Assembly: GCF_016859125.1 (NCBI RefSeq)
Contig: NZ_CP069338.1
Location: 3,969,501 to 4,033,500, forward strand
Origin: Archangium violaceum
GTDB lineage: Bacteria; Myxococcota; Myxococcia; Myxococcales; Myxococcaceae
Length of the DNA stretch: 64,000 nt
Direction: 5' to 3'
The position numbers were made by a program, and so were the translations under genes. Shown here piece by piece: positions 47,264 through 56,328 of this stretch; the first letter of the stretch is position 1; every line of letters starts with the position of its first letter. The notes beneath the pieces are model-generated. The model worked only from the letters and a program-made list of their open reading frames with translations, made no database searches and was not told the DNA's origin.

Positions 47264-48005
47264 CGACACCCTCCTTGCGCGCGGCGCGCTCCACGTCGAG
47301 GGCCACCGCGCCCTCGCCGCGCACCGATAATGAAGCGCTCGCGCCGTGCACGTCCTCCAGGTGGTCCATGAACTCCTTGCGGGCCAGGTCCAGGGACAGG
47401 AGCAGCGCGTCCGCGCGGGTGGAGAGCAGGTTGAACATGAGCACCGCGGGGATGGCCACCAGCAGGCCGAGCGCCGTGACGACGAGCGCCTCGGAGATAC
47501 CGCCGGACACCGCGCCCAGACCGCCCGAGCCCGTCTTCGCGATACCGGCGAAGGACTCGATGATGCCCACCACCGTGCCGAGCAGACCGACGAACGGGGC
47601 CACCGAGCCCACCGAGGCCAGCACGCTCATGCCGCGGCGCACGTCCGCGGTGACGCGCTCGTAGAGGCGGTCCATGTCGCGCCGGGTGAGCTCCACCGCG
47701 CCCAGCTTGCCCTGCGGCGCCGCCTTCTTGACCAGGTACGTCTTCACGCCACCGCCCAGCAGCTTCGCCAGGCTGCTCGCCTTGGCCGTGGCCGCCTCGG
47801 TGACGAACTGCTCGTGCTGCTGCGACTCCAGCAGCTTGCCGGCGCGCGAGGCGAACTTCCGGTCCGCCGACTTCGTGCGGAAGAAGAAGATGAGCCGCTC
47901 GAAGAAGACGATGAGCGACGCCAGCGCGAAGAGGATGAGCGTGTAGGCGATGCACCGGGCGAAGAAGCCCATGTGCTGGTAGATCTCGATCAGATTGAAA
48001 TTCAT
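47247..48005 (-). CDS. exbB: ExbB/TolQ-type proton channel subunit
   Basis: A 252-residue MotA/TolQ/ExbB protein with three transmembrane helices: FFARCIAYTLILFALASLIVFF; then, after a long cytoplasmic loop, GMSVLASVGSVAPFVGLLGTVVGII with the conserved VAP.VGLLGTV motif; and ALVVTALGLLVAIPAVLMFNLL with the conserved T-A-L-G-L-L-V-A-I-P. It forms the pentameric channel holding the ExbD helices and drives TonB. It lies between tonB and exbD in the operon. Confidence 0.92.
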   Translation of the reverse strand: MNFNLIEIYQHMGFFARCIAYTLILFALASLIVFFERLIFFFRTKSADRKFASRAGKLLESQQHEQFVTEAATAKASSLAKLLGGGVKTYLVKKAAPQGKLGAVELTRRDMDRLYERVTADVRRGMSVLASVGSVAPFVGLLGTVVGIIESFAGIAKTGSGGLGAVSGGISEALVVTALGLLVAIPAVLMFNLLSTRADALLLSLDLARKEFMDHLEDVHGASASLSVRGEGAVALDVERAARKEGVDVRPA

Positions 48006-48043
48006 CGGGGGGCTCCGGTGAAGGGACTGCGACTGCGGTTCGC

Positions 48044-48790
48044 CTACTTCAGGCGGAAGGGAATCTTGACGATGCGGAAGACGGCGGTGGGCTGGCCGCC
48101 GACGAGCGCGGGCTCGTAGCGCCACGTCTTCACCGCGGCGATGGCGGCGCCGACGAAGGGCTCCTCGCCGCGCATGACCTTGATGTTGGTGACGCGGCCG
48201 TCCACCTCGACGACGATCTTGAGGATGACCATGCCCTCCTGTCCCTTCGAGCGCATCTCGGAGGGGAACTCGGGGGCGAGGTTGGACTCCAGCTCCCGGG
48301 GAGGCGTGGCGGCCTCGGGGAGGTTGATGGGCGGGGCGCGACGGGTGCCTCCGGCCACGCCGGGGCTGTTGATGCCCGTGACGATGGCGCCCGCCACGAG
48401 CTGGCCGGTGCCTCCCACGGCGATGGGGGCGGCGGCCACGGCGTTCGCCTCATCCGCCTCGGGCGGCTTCTCCACCGGAATCTCCTTGGGCGCCACCATG
48501 GCCGCGGGCGCGGCGACAGTGGGCGCGGGAGGCGGCGGCTTCGCCTTGGGCTTGGGCGGTGGGGGCGGCGGCGGAGGCGGAGGCTTGACCTCGACCACGG
48601 GCGCGGGAGGCGGAGGCGGCGGACGGAACACCACGTCCACCCGCTTCTCCTTGATGACTTCCTTCACCTGATTGCCCACCACCACCGCGCCGAGCCCGAG
48701 CAGGGCGCACACTCCGATGGAAGCCACGGTGGAGAGCGCGAACCGGCGGGCCGTCTGCACGTCGGTGGCGCTGTCGTAGGTCTCGAACAT
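48044..48790 (-). CDS. tonB: TonB protein
   Basis: A 248-residue TonB. One N-terminal transmembrane helix (STVASIGVCALLGLGAVVV) is followed by a periplasmic proline-rich rod with long Pro runs (residues about 56-95) and a C-terminal TonB domain (LESNLAPEFPSEMRSKGQEG, VEVDGRVTNIKVM, FVGAAIAAVKTWRYEPALVGGQP). It spans the periplasm and opens the receptor at 43284. The ATG at 48790 is the first good start after the longer reading from 48865. It is the first gene of the operon, so the promoter should lie in the region 48791-49089. Confidence 0.9.
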   Translation of the reverse strand: MFETYDSATDVQTARRFALSTVASIGVCALLGLGAVVVGNQVKEVIKEKRVDVVFRPPPPPPAPVVEVKPPPPPPPPPPKPKAKPPPPAPTVAAPAAMVAPKEIPVEKPPEADEANAVAAAPIAVGGTGQLVAGAIVTGINSPGVAGGTRRAPPINLPEAATPPRELESNLAPEFPSEMRSKGQEGMVILKIVVEVDGRVTNIKVMRGEEPFVGAAIAAVKTWRYEPALVGGQPTAVFRIVKIPFRLK

Positions 48791-49089
48791 GACGACCTGC
48801 CGTATAGCGATGCCACATGGCGGTTTTGTTCTGCTCCGGTAACAGTTCGCGGATCCGCGCGTCACGCCTTCATCGCGGCGTCCTCACGAACGTGTCACGG
48901 GGTGACGAAACGGGAACATCGTGTGACGTTCGTGTTGAAGGTCACGGAAGTGTCACGTCGGGTAGGAGGAGCCCACTCGAGAAGTTGGCCCGCTTCTCCC
49001 CGCGTCGGGGCAGGCGGACAGGCGGGCAACCCACTCGGGAGGTCACTGGCTGGAGGTGCGTGGCGAACCGTGCGAGTCTTGTGGGCACC
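48791..49089. promoter_or_regulatory. Divergent promoter region with clustered GTGAC/GTCAC motifs
   Basis: No gene in these 300 bases, which separate tonB from the kinase giant. Six copies of GTCAC or its complement GTGAC fall within 48861-48956, including the palindrome GTCACGGGGTGAC at 48894-48906. One copy, GTGACGAAAC, resembles the GTGACGAATC pair before the cyclase gene. Suggests a shared regulator or common promoter-type signal; I cannot name it. Confidence 0.45.
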
Positions 49090-52000
49090 ATGTCAGCCGC
49101 GGAGCTTCGCGAAGCGGAGCAGGGAAGGATCGGCCCCTACCGCCTCCTGGGGAAGCTGAGCTCCGGGGGAATGGGAGTGGTGTACCGCGCCCGTCATGAG
49201 GAGACGGGGGAGTTGGTCGCCCTCAAGACGGTCCGGGTTCCCGAGGCGGCCATGTTGCGAGGCATCCGCCGGGAAATCCATGCGCTGCGGCGCCTCCAGC
49301 ATCCGGGCGTGGTGCGCGTGCTCGCCGAGGGCGTGCACGAGGGGCTGCCCTGGTACGCCATGGAGTTCATCGAGGGGATGACCCTCCGGCGCTACATCGA
49401 CGAGCTTTGGAAGAGGGATGTGCGCTCCTCGCCGGAGATCCTCACCCAGGTCGTCTCCACGCCCGAGCCCCCGAGTGGTACCACCTCGGGGGTGTCGTTC
49501 GGCCCGATCGGACCGCCTCCGGAGGAGCAGCGGCGGGAGGCCGCCATGGCGCGGCTGGGCGAGGTGCTCACCCTGGTGCGGCGCCTGTGCTCCTCGCTGG
49601 CCTTCCTCCATGGCGAGGGCATCGTCCATAGGGATCTCAAGCCGGAGAACGTCGTCATCCGCCCGGACGGAACGCCGGTGCTGGTGGACTTCGGCCTGGC
49701 GTCCATGGCGGGAGGTGGCGTCGGCCGCGAGTCGCTCGATGTCTCCGGCAGCATGGAGGGCTCCTACGTCTACATGGCCCCCGAGCAGATCAAGAACGGG
49801 CTGGTGGACGCGAGGGCGGACCTCTACTCGCTGGGCTGCATCCTCCACGAGATGGTGGTGGGGCAGCCGCCCTTTCCCGGCTCGGGGTGGGAGGTGTTGC
49901 GGAGGCACCTGCGGGAAAAGCCCTTCGCGCTCTCGCGGTGGGTGCGTGGCGCGCCACCGGAACTGGATGCGCTCGTGCAGCGCATGCTGGCGAAGGTGCC
50001 CCGTGAGCGCATCGGCTACGCCGCGGACGTGGGGGTCGCGCTCGCCGGGCTCGGGGCGGAGGACCTGCCCCGGGCGCCCTCGCGGCCACCGAGGCCGTAC
50101 CTCTACCGGCCGGAGTTCGTGGGGCGCGAGCAGCTCCTCGCGGAGATGGAGAAGCGGTTGGAGGAGGCCCGGGAGGGCAGGGGCGGGTGCCTGCTCATCG
50201 GGGGCGAGAGTGGCGCGGGCAAGACGCGCGTGGTGATGGAGTGCGCGGTGTCCGCCAGCCGGCATGCCTTCCAGGTCGTCACCGGTGGGTGTCTTCCGCT
50301 CTCCGGAGGTGGCTCGGGCGAGCAGATGCACGGCGAGCCGCTGCATGCCTTCAAGCCGTTCCTGCAGGCCGTCGCGGATCAATGCCGGTACCTCGGGCTG
50401 GCGGAGACGGAGCATCTGCTGGGCGAGCGCGGCCGGGTGCTGGCCCTCTACGAGCCCGCGCTGGCGGACCTGCCCGGACAGGAGGCGTGGCCCGAGCCTC
50501 CCCGGCTCCCGCCCCAGGCCGCGCGCGAGCGCATCATGCGCTGCATGGCGGAGACGCTCGCCGCCTTCAGCGCGAAGGATCCACTGCTGCTGGTCATGGA
50601 TGACCTGCAGTGGGCCGATGAGTTGTCCCTGGGCGTGCTGGACTTCCTGCAGGCCGGGTTCCTGCGCGAGTCGCAGGTGTGGGTGGTGGGCACCTACCGC
50701 ACCGAGGAGCTGGACGCGACGCTGCGGCTGTTGCTCGCCTCCCCGGGAGTGACGCACCGGACCCTGGGGCAGCTCGACGAGCCGATGGTGACGCGGATGG
50801 TGGAGGACATGCTGGCGATGTCGTCACCGCCGGCCTCCTTCGTGCGCTTCCTCACCACGCGCTCGGCGGGCAATCCCTTCTTCGTGGCGGAGTACCTGCG
50901 CACGGCCATGGACGAGCGGCTGCTCTTCCGCGATCTCTTCGGCACGTGGCAGGTGGCCGAGGGCGGTGACGCGCTGGAGCGGCTGCACGAGGCATTGCCG
51001 CTCCCCGGGGCGCTGCACGACCTGGTCGGCCGCCGGTTGGAGGGATTGGGGCCGCAGGCGAGGGGCCTGCTGGAGATGGCGGCGGTGCTGGGCCGCGAGC
51101 TGGACGCGGACGTGCTGGCGTCGGCCGCCGGGTTGGAAGACCTCCAGGAGCTGGAGGCCCTGGAGGAGCTGCGCGCGCGGCACGTGCTGGAGGACGCGGG
51201 CGGAGGGCGGCTGCGCTTCGTTCACGACAAGCTGCGGGAGATCGCCTACGACGGCATCCTCCCGGATCGGCGCGGTCCCCTGCACCGCGCGGCGGCCATG
51301 GCCCTGGAGGCGAAGGACGTCTGGGACGGGGTGCCGCCGGCCCTCTACCCCGTGCTGGCGCACCATTGGGAGCAGGCCCAGGACGACGTGTGGACCTTCG
51401 AGTACCTGGAGAAGGCGGGGACCCACGCACTGAAGGCGGGCGCGAACGTGGAGGCCTCCGGCTACCTGCGCCGGGCGTTGGAGCTGGATGTGCGGCGCGG
51501 GCACGACACGGGCGTGCGCGTGGACGCGGCCCGGCGCGCGCGCTGGGAGCGGCTCCTGGCCGAGGCCATGCACGGGCTGTCCGAGTTCGACGCCTGCATC
51601 TCGCACTCTGTGAGGGCGATGGAGGAGCTGGGCCGTCCGTTGCCGGAGACGGAGGGCGGCTGGAGGCGCTTCCTCCTGAAGCAGACGCTGCGGCAGGTGC
51701 TGCACCTGGTGGTGCCCTGGCGCTGGGTGAGGGAGAGGGAGCGTCAGACGCGGGAGTTGCTGGGCGCCTCGGCGCTCGCGGCGGTGCGGCTGGCCGAGTG
51801 CTACTACTGGCGCTACGACTCCCTGCGGATGATGGCCACCGCGCTGCTGGCGGCGAACCTGGCCGAGCGCGCGGACCGTGACGCGCAGGTGCTGCGGTTG
51901 TATGGGCAGCTCGGCTCCATCGCCGGCCTGGTCCGCCTGGATCGCCTGGCGCGTGCCTACTTCCGCCGCGCCAGGGGCGAGGGCCTGCGGGTCGAGGATC

Positions 52001-52929
52001 CGAGCGCCACGTCCTTCGGGCTCATCGTCGAGTCGATGTTCCACTCGAGCTTCGCGCGCTGGGCCGCGGCCGCGGACAAGGCGAGCGAGGCGCAGCGGGT
52101 GCTGTTGCGGCTCGGGGACAAGGGGGAGCTCGAGCTGAGCGAGGTGCTGCTGGGCCACGTGGACTACTACACGGGCCGCTTCGAGGCGGCGCTGGCGCGC
52201 TTCGCCGAGGTGCGCGAGTCGGCGCGCAAGCGGGGCCACTTCCAGCACGAGGTGTGGAGCGCGTACACCATGGCACGCAGCCTCCTGGTGCTCGGCCGGC
52301 TGGACGAGGCGATGCCATTGCTGCGCGAGTCGAGCGAGCTGCTGAAGGGCAAGCATGATCCGCTCTCGCACATCATCGTGGGCGGGCTGCTGGGGATGGC
52401 GCACCTGCAACGAGAGGAGTGGGAGCAGGCGCGGGACGAGGCCGACAAGGTGATGGCGTTGGCGCGGCGCTTCCCGCCCATGCTGTACACCGAGAGCCAC
52501 GGCTACGAGGGGGCGGCGCGGGTGTACCTGGCGTTGTGGGAGCGGGAGCGGGTGCCCGGCCAGCCACCTCCACCCGTGGCCGAGGAGGCCCGGCGGGCGT
52601 GCGCGAGGCTGTCGTCGTTCGCGACGCGCTTTCCCCTGGCGCGAGCGGTGGCGCTGCGTTGCACCGGGCGGATGCATTGGCTCGCGGGCCACACGTGGCG
52701 GGCGCGGAGGGCATGGAAGCGCAGCGCGCGGCTGGCGCGGGAGATGGGCATGCCCTACGAAGAGGCGCTGGCCTGGTTCGAGCTGGCGCGCGCGGCCGCA
52801 CCGGGGAGTGCGGAGCGAGAGACGTCGCTGCGGCGGGCGGTGGAGGGCTTCACCCGCCTGGGCTGCGCCGGACTGCTGCGAGAAGCCGAGGCGTTGCTCC
52901 CTCTCCCCCTGGGAGAGGGCGGGGGGTGA
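49090..52929 (+). CDS. Ser/Thr kinase - AAA ATPase - TPR giant regulator
   Basis: A 1279-residue cytoplasmic signalling protein. Kinase domain (residues about 16-310): glycine loop LSSGGMGVVYRARHE, lysine ALKTV, an insertion of about 60 residues after the fifth helix, HRDLKPENVV, DFGLAS and APEQI. Then an AAA_16-like ATPase (about 335-700) with Walker A GGESGAGKTR and Walker B LLLVMDDLQWAD, and a C-terminal half of TPR-like helices. Such PknB-to-STAND proteins are typical of myxobacteria. The C-terminal residues LLPLPLGEGGG are encoded by an interspersed palindromic repeat. ATG 49090 is the first start in the conserved region; the ribosome site is weak. Confidence 0.87.
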   Translation: MSAAELREAEQGRIGPYRLLGKLSSGGMGVVYRARHEETGELVALKTVRVPEAAMLRGIRREIHALRRLQHPGVVRVLAEGVHEGLPWYAMEFIEGMTLRRYIDELWKRDVRSSPEILTQVVSTPEPPSGTTSGVSFGPIGPPPEEQRREAAMARLGEVLTLVRRLCSSLAFLHGEGIVHRDLKPENVVIRPDGTPVLVDFGLASMAGGGVGRESLDVSGSMEGSYVYMAPEQIKNGLVDARADLYSLGCILHEMVVGQPPFPGSGWEVLRRHLREKPFALSRWVRGAPPELDALVQRMLAKVPRERIGYAADVGVALAGLGAEDLPRAPSRPPRPYLYRPEFVGREQLLAEMEKRLEEAREGRGGCLLIGGESGAGKTRVVMECAVSASRHAFQVVTGGCLPLSGGGSGEQMHGEPLHAFKPFLQAVADQCRYLGLAETEHLLGERGRVLALYEPALADLPGQEAWPEPPRLPPQAARERIMRCMAETLAAFSAKDPLLLVMDDLQWADELSLGVLDFLQAGFLRESQVWVVGTYRTEELDATLRLLLASPGVTHRTLGQLDEPMVTRMVEDMLAMSSPPASFVRFLTTRSAGNPFFVAEYLRTAMDERLLFRDLFGTWQVAEGGDALERLHEALPLPGALHDLVGRRLEGLGPQARGLLEMAAVLGRELDADVLASAAGLEDLQELEALEELRARHVLEDAGGGRLRFVHDKLREIAYDGILPDRRGPLHRAAAMALEAKDVWDGVPPALYPVLAHHWEQAQDDVWTFEYLEKAGTHALKAGANVEASGYLRRALELDVRRGHDTGVRVDAARRARWERLLAEAMHGLSEFDACISHSVRAMEELGRPLPETEGGWRRFLLKQTLRQVLHLVVPWRWVRERERQTRELLGASALAAVRLAECYYWRYDSLRMMATALLAANLAERADRDAQVLRLYGQLGSIAGLVRLDRLARAYFRRARGEGLRVEDPSATSFGLIVESMFHSSFARWAAAADKASEAQRVLLRLGDKGELELSEVLLGHVDYYTGRFEAALARFAEVRESARKRGHFQHEVWSAYTMARSLLVLGRLDEAMPLLRESSELLKGKHDPLSHIIVGGLLGMAHLQREEWEQARDEADKVMALARRFPPMLYTESHGYEGAARVYLALWERERVPGQPPPPVAEEARRACARLSSFATRFPLARAVALRCTGRMHWLAGHTWRARRAWKRSARLAREMGMPYEEALAWFELARAAAPGSAERETSLRRAVEGFTRLGCAGLLREAEALLPLPLGEGGG

Positions 52930-52934
52930 GGGGA
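52899..52934 (+). repeat. Interspersed palindromic repeat, copy 2
   Basis: CCCTCTCCC-CCT-GGGAGAGGG followed by CGGGGGGTGAGGGGA. It overlaps the last 10 codons of the kinase giant, so it supplies that protein's C-terminus and stop codon. Confidence 0.75.
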
Positions 52935-52982
52935 TGTGTTCCCCGCGTGTTTCTCCCTGGCTCGCAACACAGGTCGGGAAAT

Positions 52983-53016
52983 ACCCTCACCCTGGCCCTC
53001 TCCCGGAGGGAGAGGG
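52983..53016 (-). repeat. Interspersed palindromic repeat, copy 3
   Basis: TACCCTCACCCTGG then CCCTCTCCC-GGA-GGGAGAGGG: the same element as copy 2 in opposite orientation, about 50 bases away, so the pair is an inverted arrangement between the kinase giant and truB. Confidence 0.75.
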
Positions 53017-53029
53017 GACACTCACGGGC

Positions 53030-53929
53030 CTACAGTCCGGACCAGAGGTGCATGACGGTGCTCAGGCGTCCGTCCTGTTCACGCAGCAGGGCCACCAGCC
53101 GGCCGCGCTGAAGGGCTCGCACGGGCGCCTCGGGGTCCGGGAAGTCCTCGGGCAGGCGCCACTCCGGGGGCCGTAGCTCTCCGAGGGGGACGGTGCGTCC
53201 GTGCTTGAGGTCGTTCACCTCGTCGCCCGCGATGGCGCGTGAAGGGCACCAGGGCAGCAACTCGGAGCCGTGCAGCCAGACACGCCCTCCCGGGCCGGGA
53301 TCCTTCCACGGGCCGATGGCGGTGCGGTGCAACCGGGCCAGGTGGGCCCCGCATCCGAGTGCCCGCCCCAGGTCCCGCGCGAGCGCGCGCACGTAATAGC
53401 CGCCCCGGCAGGTGATGCGCAGACGGCTGCGATGGGGCAGCTCATGGGAGAGCCAGCGGGCCTCGTGCAGGTAGACGCGCGACGGCGGCAACTCCACGGC
53501 CTCGCCGCGATGGGCCTTCTTGTAGGCGGGTTCTCCGCCCACCTTCTTCGCGCTGGTGGCGGGGGGCACCTGCTCCGTCCATCCGAGAAGGGGAGCGAGC
53601 GCCGCGTCCAGCGCCTCGGGTGTCAGGGCCGAGGCATCGCCCTCGCGGGTGACCTGGCCGAGCGGGTCTCCGTTGTCCGTCTCCACGCCCCAGACGACCT
53701 CGGCCTCGTACGTCTTGGGCACCGCGTGCAGCAGCTCCATGAGGTGCGTGGCGGGACCGGCCAGCAGCAGCAACAGGCCCTCGGCGAAGGGATCGAGCGT
53801 GCCGCCGTGGCACACGGGAAGCTGCTTGCGTGTGAAGCCCGCGGCTTCCACCTCGCCCATCAGGGACCGCACGAGGGAAAAGCTCGTCGCCCCTACTGGT
53901 TTGTGCTCCAGGTAGATGCCGGGCTTCAT
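53030..53929 (-). CDS. truB: tRNA pseudouridine synthase B
   Basis: Converts U55 in tRNA T loops to pseudouridine. The 299-residue protein has the family motifs YLEHKPVGATSFSLV, CHGGTLDPFAEGLLLLLAG with the catalytic aspartate D46, and YEAEVVWGVETDNGDPLG, RVYLHEARWL, CRGGYYVRALARDLG. The usual HxGTLDPxATG reads HGGTLDPFAEG. No rbfA, infB or rpsO lies nearby, so this copy is outside the usual nusA-infB cluster; another truB elsewhere is possible. It diverges from the MASE1 kinase. Confidence 0.88.
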   Translation of the reverse strand: MKPGIYLEHKPVGATSFSLVRSLMGEVEAAGFTRKQLPVCHGGTLDPFAEGLLLLLAGPATHLMELLHAVPKTYEAEVVWGVETDNGDPLGQVTREGDASALTPEALDAALAPLLGWTEQVPPATSAKKVGGEPAYKKAHRGEAVELPPSRVYLHEARWLSHELPHRSRLRITCRGGYYVRALARDLGRALGCGAHLARLHRTAIGPWKDPGPGGRVWLHGSELLPWCPSRAIAGDEVNDLKHGRTVPLGELRPPEWRLPEDFPDPEAPVRALQRGRLVALLREQDGRLSTVMHLWSGL

Positions 53930-53988
53930 GCGTTGGATTTCCTCGGAGTGAGCATATCTCTAATTGCCGAGGGCACTTGAGGGCTTCC

Positions 53989-56088
53989 ATGGGACAAGGC
54001 AGGCCGCGCGGGTTGTCTGGGGGGCTGCTGGGGCGGGCCGTCCTGCTCTTCGGGTCCTACTTCGGGCTGAAGATGCTCAGCGGCGTCTTCCTCTTCCGTT
54101 ACCTGGAGAGCTCGGCGATCTGGCTCCCGGGGGGTCTGGCGCTCGCCGTCCTCCTGCGTGCGCCCAGGCGCCGCTGGCCCGTGTACCTGGCCTCCATCTT
54201 CCTCGCGGACCTCGCGATCCTGCTCTTCCATGATCAGGACTTGGACCTGAACGTCGTCTGGGCGCTGGGCAACCTCCTGAGCGCGGTGCTCGGGGCGGAG
54301 TTGATGCGGCGTTGGCTGGACATGCCGGTGACCCTCTCCCGGCCCCGGGATGTGGTGGCACTGGTCATCGCCGGAGGACTGCTCGGGCCCCTGCCCAGTG
54401 CCACGCTGGGGGTCGGAGTGGTCGCGCTCTTCGAACCGGCGCTGGATGCCTGGAGCTTCTGGCGAGGCTTCCTGGACTGGTACCTCGCCGATGGGCTCGG
54501 GGCGATCCTGGTGGCACCGCTGGTGCTCTCGTGGGGGGCGGAACGGCCCGGGTCCCGGCGGTCATGGGAGACGCTGGAGCTGGCGGGGTCGATGTTGCTG
54601 CTGGCGCTCGTGGCGCACGTCACCTTCGGCGTGCTCGCGCCCGAGGGACTCCTCCTCTCCCTGCCCTATCTCTGCCTGCCCATCCTCCTCTGGGCGGCAC
54701 TGCGGTCGGGTCCTCGGGGCGCGGCCACCGCCACGCTGGTGCTGGCGGCGTTCGCCGTCTGGCACACCACCTCGGGCCGAGGGCCCTTCGGGGCGCTGCC
54801 CGGCAGTGTCCATGAGCGCGTGCTCGCGGTGCAGGTCTTCCTGGCCGTGGCGAGCCTGTCCACGCTGGTGCTGGCGGCGATGGCCTGTGAGCGCCAACGG
54901 GTGGAGCAGTCCCAGCGGGTGCTGGCGGAGGCCGGCGCGGTGCTCGCCGAGTCGATGGACCCGAGGGATACCCTGCCGCGCGTGGCCCGGCTCGTCGTAC
55001 CGGAAGTGGTCTCCGGTTTCGCGCTGTGGCTGGCGGACGAGGACGGGAGGTTCGTCCCGGCGGCGCGGGAGGGGATGACCCCGGAAGAGGAGGCGGGCCT
55101 GCTCGTGGGGCTCCGCGGGCTGACCGAACCGTCGCGGCGCCATCTGGGCCCGGAGGGCGCCTCGGTGCTGGTGCGCATCCAGCATCGGGGACGCCTGCTG
55201 GGGAGCCTGGCCCTGCTCCAGGCCGGGCACACCCACCCGCTCCGTCCCCGCCTGGTGTCCTTCGCCGAGGACCTGGCCCACCACTGCGCGCTCGCGCTGG
55301 CGAACGCCCACCTCTTCGAGCAGTTCCAGGCGGCCATCCATGCCCGTGACGAGTTCATCGCCGTCGCCGCCCACGAGCTGCGCACCCCGCTCACCGCGCT
55401 CCAGTTGCAGATGCGGAGCCTCCCGCGTCTGCTGCAGCAGGTCCCCGCCTCCGAGCCGCTCCTCGCGCGCCACCAGTCGTTGGCCCGCCAGGTCTCGCGC
55501 CTGGGCCGGCTGGTGGAGAGCCTCCTGGACGTGGGGCGCATCAACACCGGCCAGCTGCGGCTGGAGCGCGAGCCGGTGGACCTGGGCGAGCTGGTGCACG
55601 ACGTGGTGGAGCACCTCTCCGGGGAACTGGAGCGCGCCGGCTGCGAGGTCTCCGTCTCCGCCCAGGCCCACGTCACCGGCCTGTGGGACCGGACCCGGTT
55701 GGAGCAGGTCCTCACCAACCTGTTGGGCAACGCCCTGAAGTTCGGCGCCGGCCAGCCCATCGAGCTCCGGGTGGAGACACGGGGGAGCCGGGCCCGCCTC
55801 GTGGTGACGGACCACGGCATCGGGATGAAGCCCGAGGCCCTGGAGCGCATCTTCGGCCGCTTCGAGAGGGCGGTGTCCTCCCGGGAGTATGGCGGCCTCG
55901 GGCTGGGCCTCTTCCTCACCCGGCAGATCGTCGAGGCCCACGGGGGCAGCATCCAGGCCCAGGGCCTACCTGGCGAGGGCGCCACCTTCATCCTCGAGCT
56001 GCCGACCTCACCGAGCCCCAGCTCCCCTGCCTCCCTGCAGGCCGGCTCGCCCTGGGCCCTGGCGCCCGCGGACCCCCATCCGACGTGA
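53989..56088 (+). CDS. MASE1 sensor histidine kinase with GAF domain
   Basis: A 699-residue membrane histidine kinase. The first 300 residues form about eight transmembrane helices of the MASE1 type (SSAIWLPGGLALAVLLRAPRR is characteristic). A GAF-like domain follows (about 315-445), then HisKA with phospho-site H462 in AVAAHELRTPLTALQ and a HATPase with LLGNALKFG, TDHGIGM and GLGLGLFLT. It has no receiver and no regulator gene adjacent, so it is an orphan. Its kinase core is a close paralogue of that at 27805. ATG 53989 has GAGGG upstream; a TTG at 53977 is the alternative. Confidence 0.86.
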   Translation: MGQGRPRGLSGGLLGRAVLLFGSYFGLKMLSGVFLFRYLESSAIWLPGGLALAVLLRAPRRRWPVYLASIFLADLAILLFHDQDLDLNVVWALGNLLSAVLGAELMRRWLDMPVTLSRPRDVVALVIAGGLLGPLPSATLGVGVVALFEPALDAWSFWRGFLDWYLADGLGAILVAPLVLSWGAERPGSRRSWETLELAGSMLLLALVAHVTFGVLAPEGLLLSLPYLCLPILLWAALRSGPRGAATATLVLAAFAVWHTTSGRGPFGALPGSVHERVLAVQVFLAVASLSTLVLAAMACERQRVEQSQRVLAEAGAVLAESMDPRDTLPRVARLVVPEVVSGFALWLADEDGRFVPAAREGMTPEEEAGLLVGLRGLTEPSRRHLGPEGASVLVRIQHRGRLLGSLALLQAGHTHPLRPRLVSFAEDLAHHCALALANAHLFEQFQAAIHARDEFIAVAAHELRTPLTALQLQMRSLPRLLQQVPASEPLLARHQSLARQVSRLGRLVESLLDVGRINTGQLRLEREPVDLGELVHDVVEHLSGELERAGCEVSVSAQAHVTGLWDRTRLEQVLTNLLGNALKFGAGQPIELRVETRGSRARLVVTDHGIGMKPEALERIFGRFERAVSSREYGGLGLGLFLTRQIVEAHGGSIQAQGLPGEGATFILELPTSPSPSSPASLQAGSPWALAPADPHPT

Positions 56089-56159
56089 AGGGCAGGGGGG
56101 GTGAGCCCCTACCCGCCAGCTCCCTCCGCTGTCCTCCAGTCAACCGATGAAGGGAAATG

Positions 56160-56188
56160 TTTCCGAGTCCCACCGGATGGCATAGAAT
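56160..56188 (+). promoter_or_regulatory. Probable promoter of tRNA-Gln
   Basis: -35-like TTTCCG and -10-like TAGAAT (5 of 6 to the sigma-70 consensus) separated by 17 bases; the tRNA begins 32 bases after the -10 element. Confidence 0.5.
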
Positions 56189-56219
56189 CCCCCAACGGGC
56201 TGTATCCGTGCGATCTTGC

Positions 56220-56293
56220 TGGGGCGTCGTCTAATGGCAGGACGTCAGACTTTGAATCTGATTATCAAGGTTCGAATCCTTGCGCCCCAGCCA
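56220..56293 (+). tRNA. tRNA-Gln(TTG)
   Basis: A conventional 74-nt tRNA with CCA encoded. Acceptor TGGGGCG pairs with CGCCCCA, D arm GTCT/GGAC, anticodon arm TCAGA-CTTTGAA-TCTGA with anticodon TTG, T arm CAAGG-TTCGAAT-CCTTG, base 73 G. It serves as an ordinary control for the permuted tRNAs at 22.3 kb. The region around it is otherwise open. Confidence 0.95.
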
Positions 56294-56328
56294 CCCTTCT
56301 CTCCCTGATGCCCAAGGACGGTGGGTCG

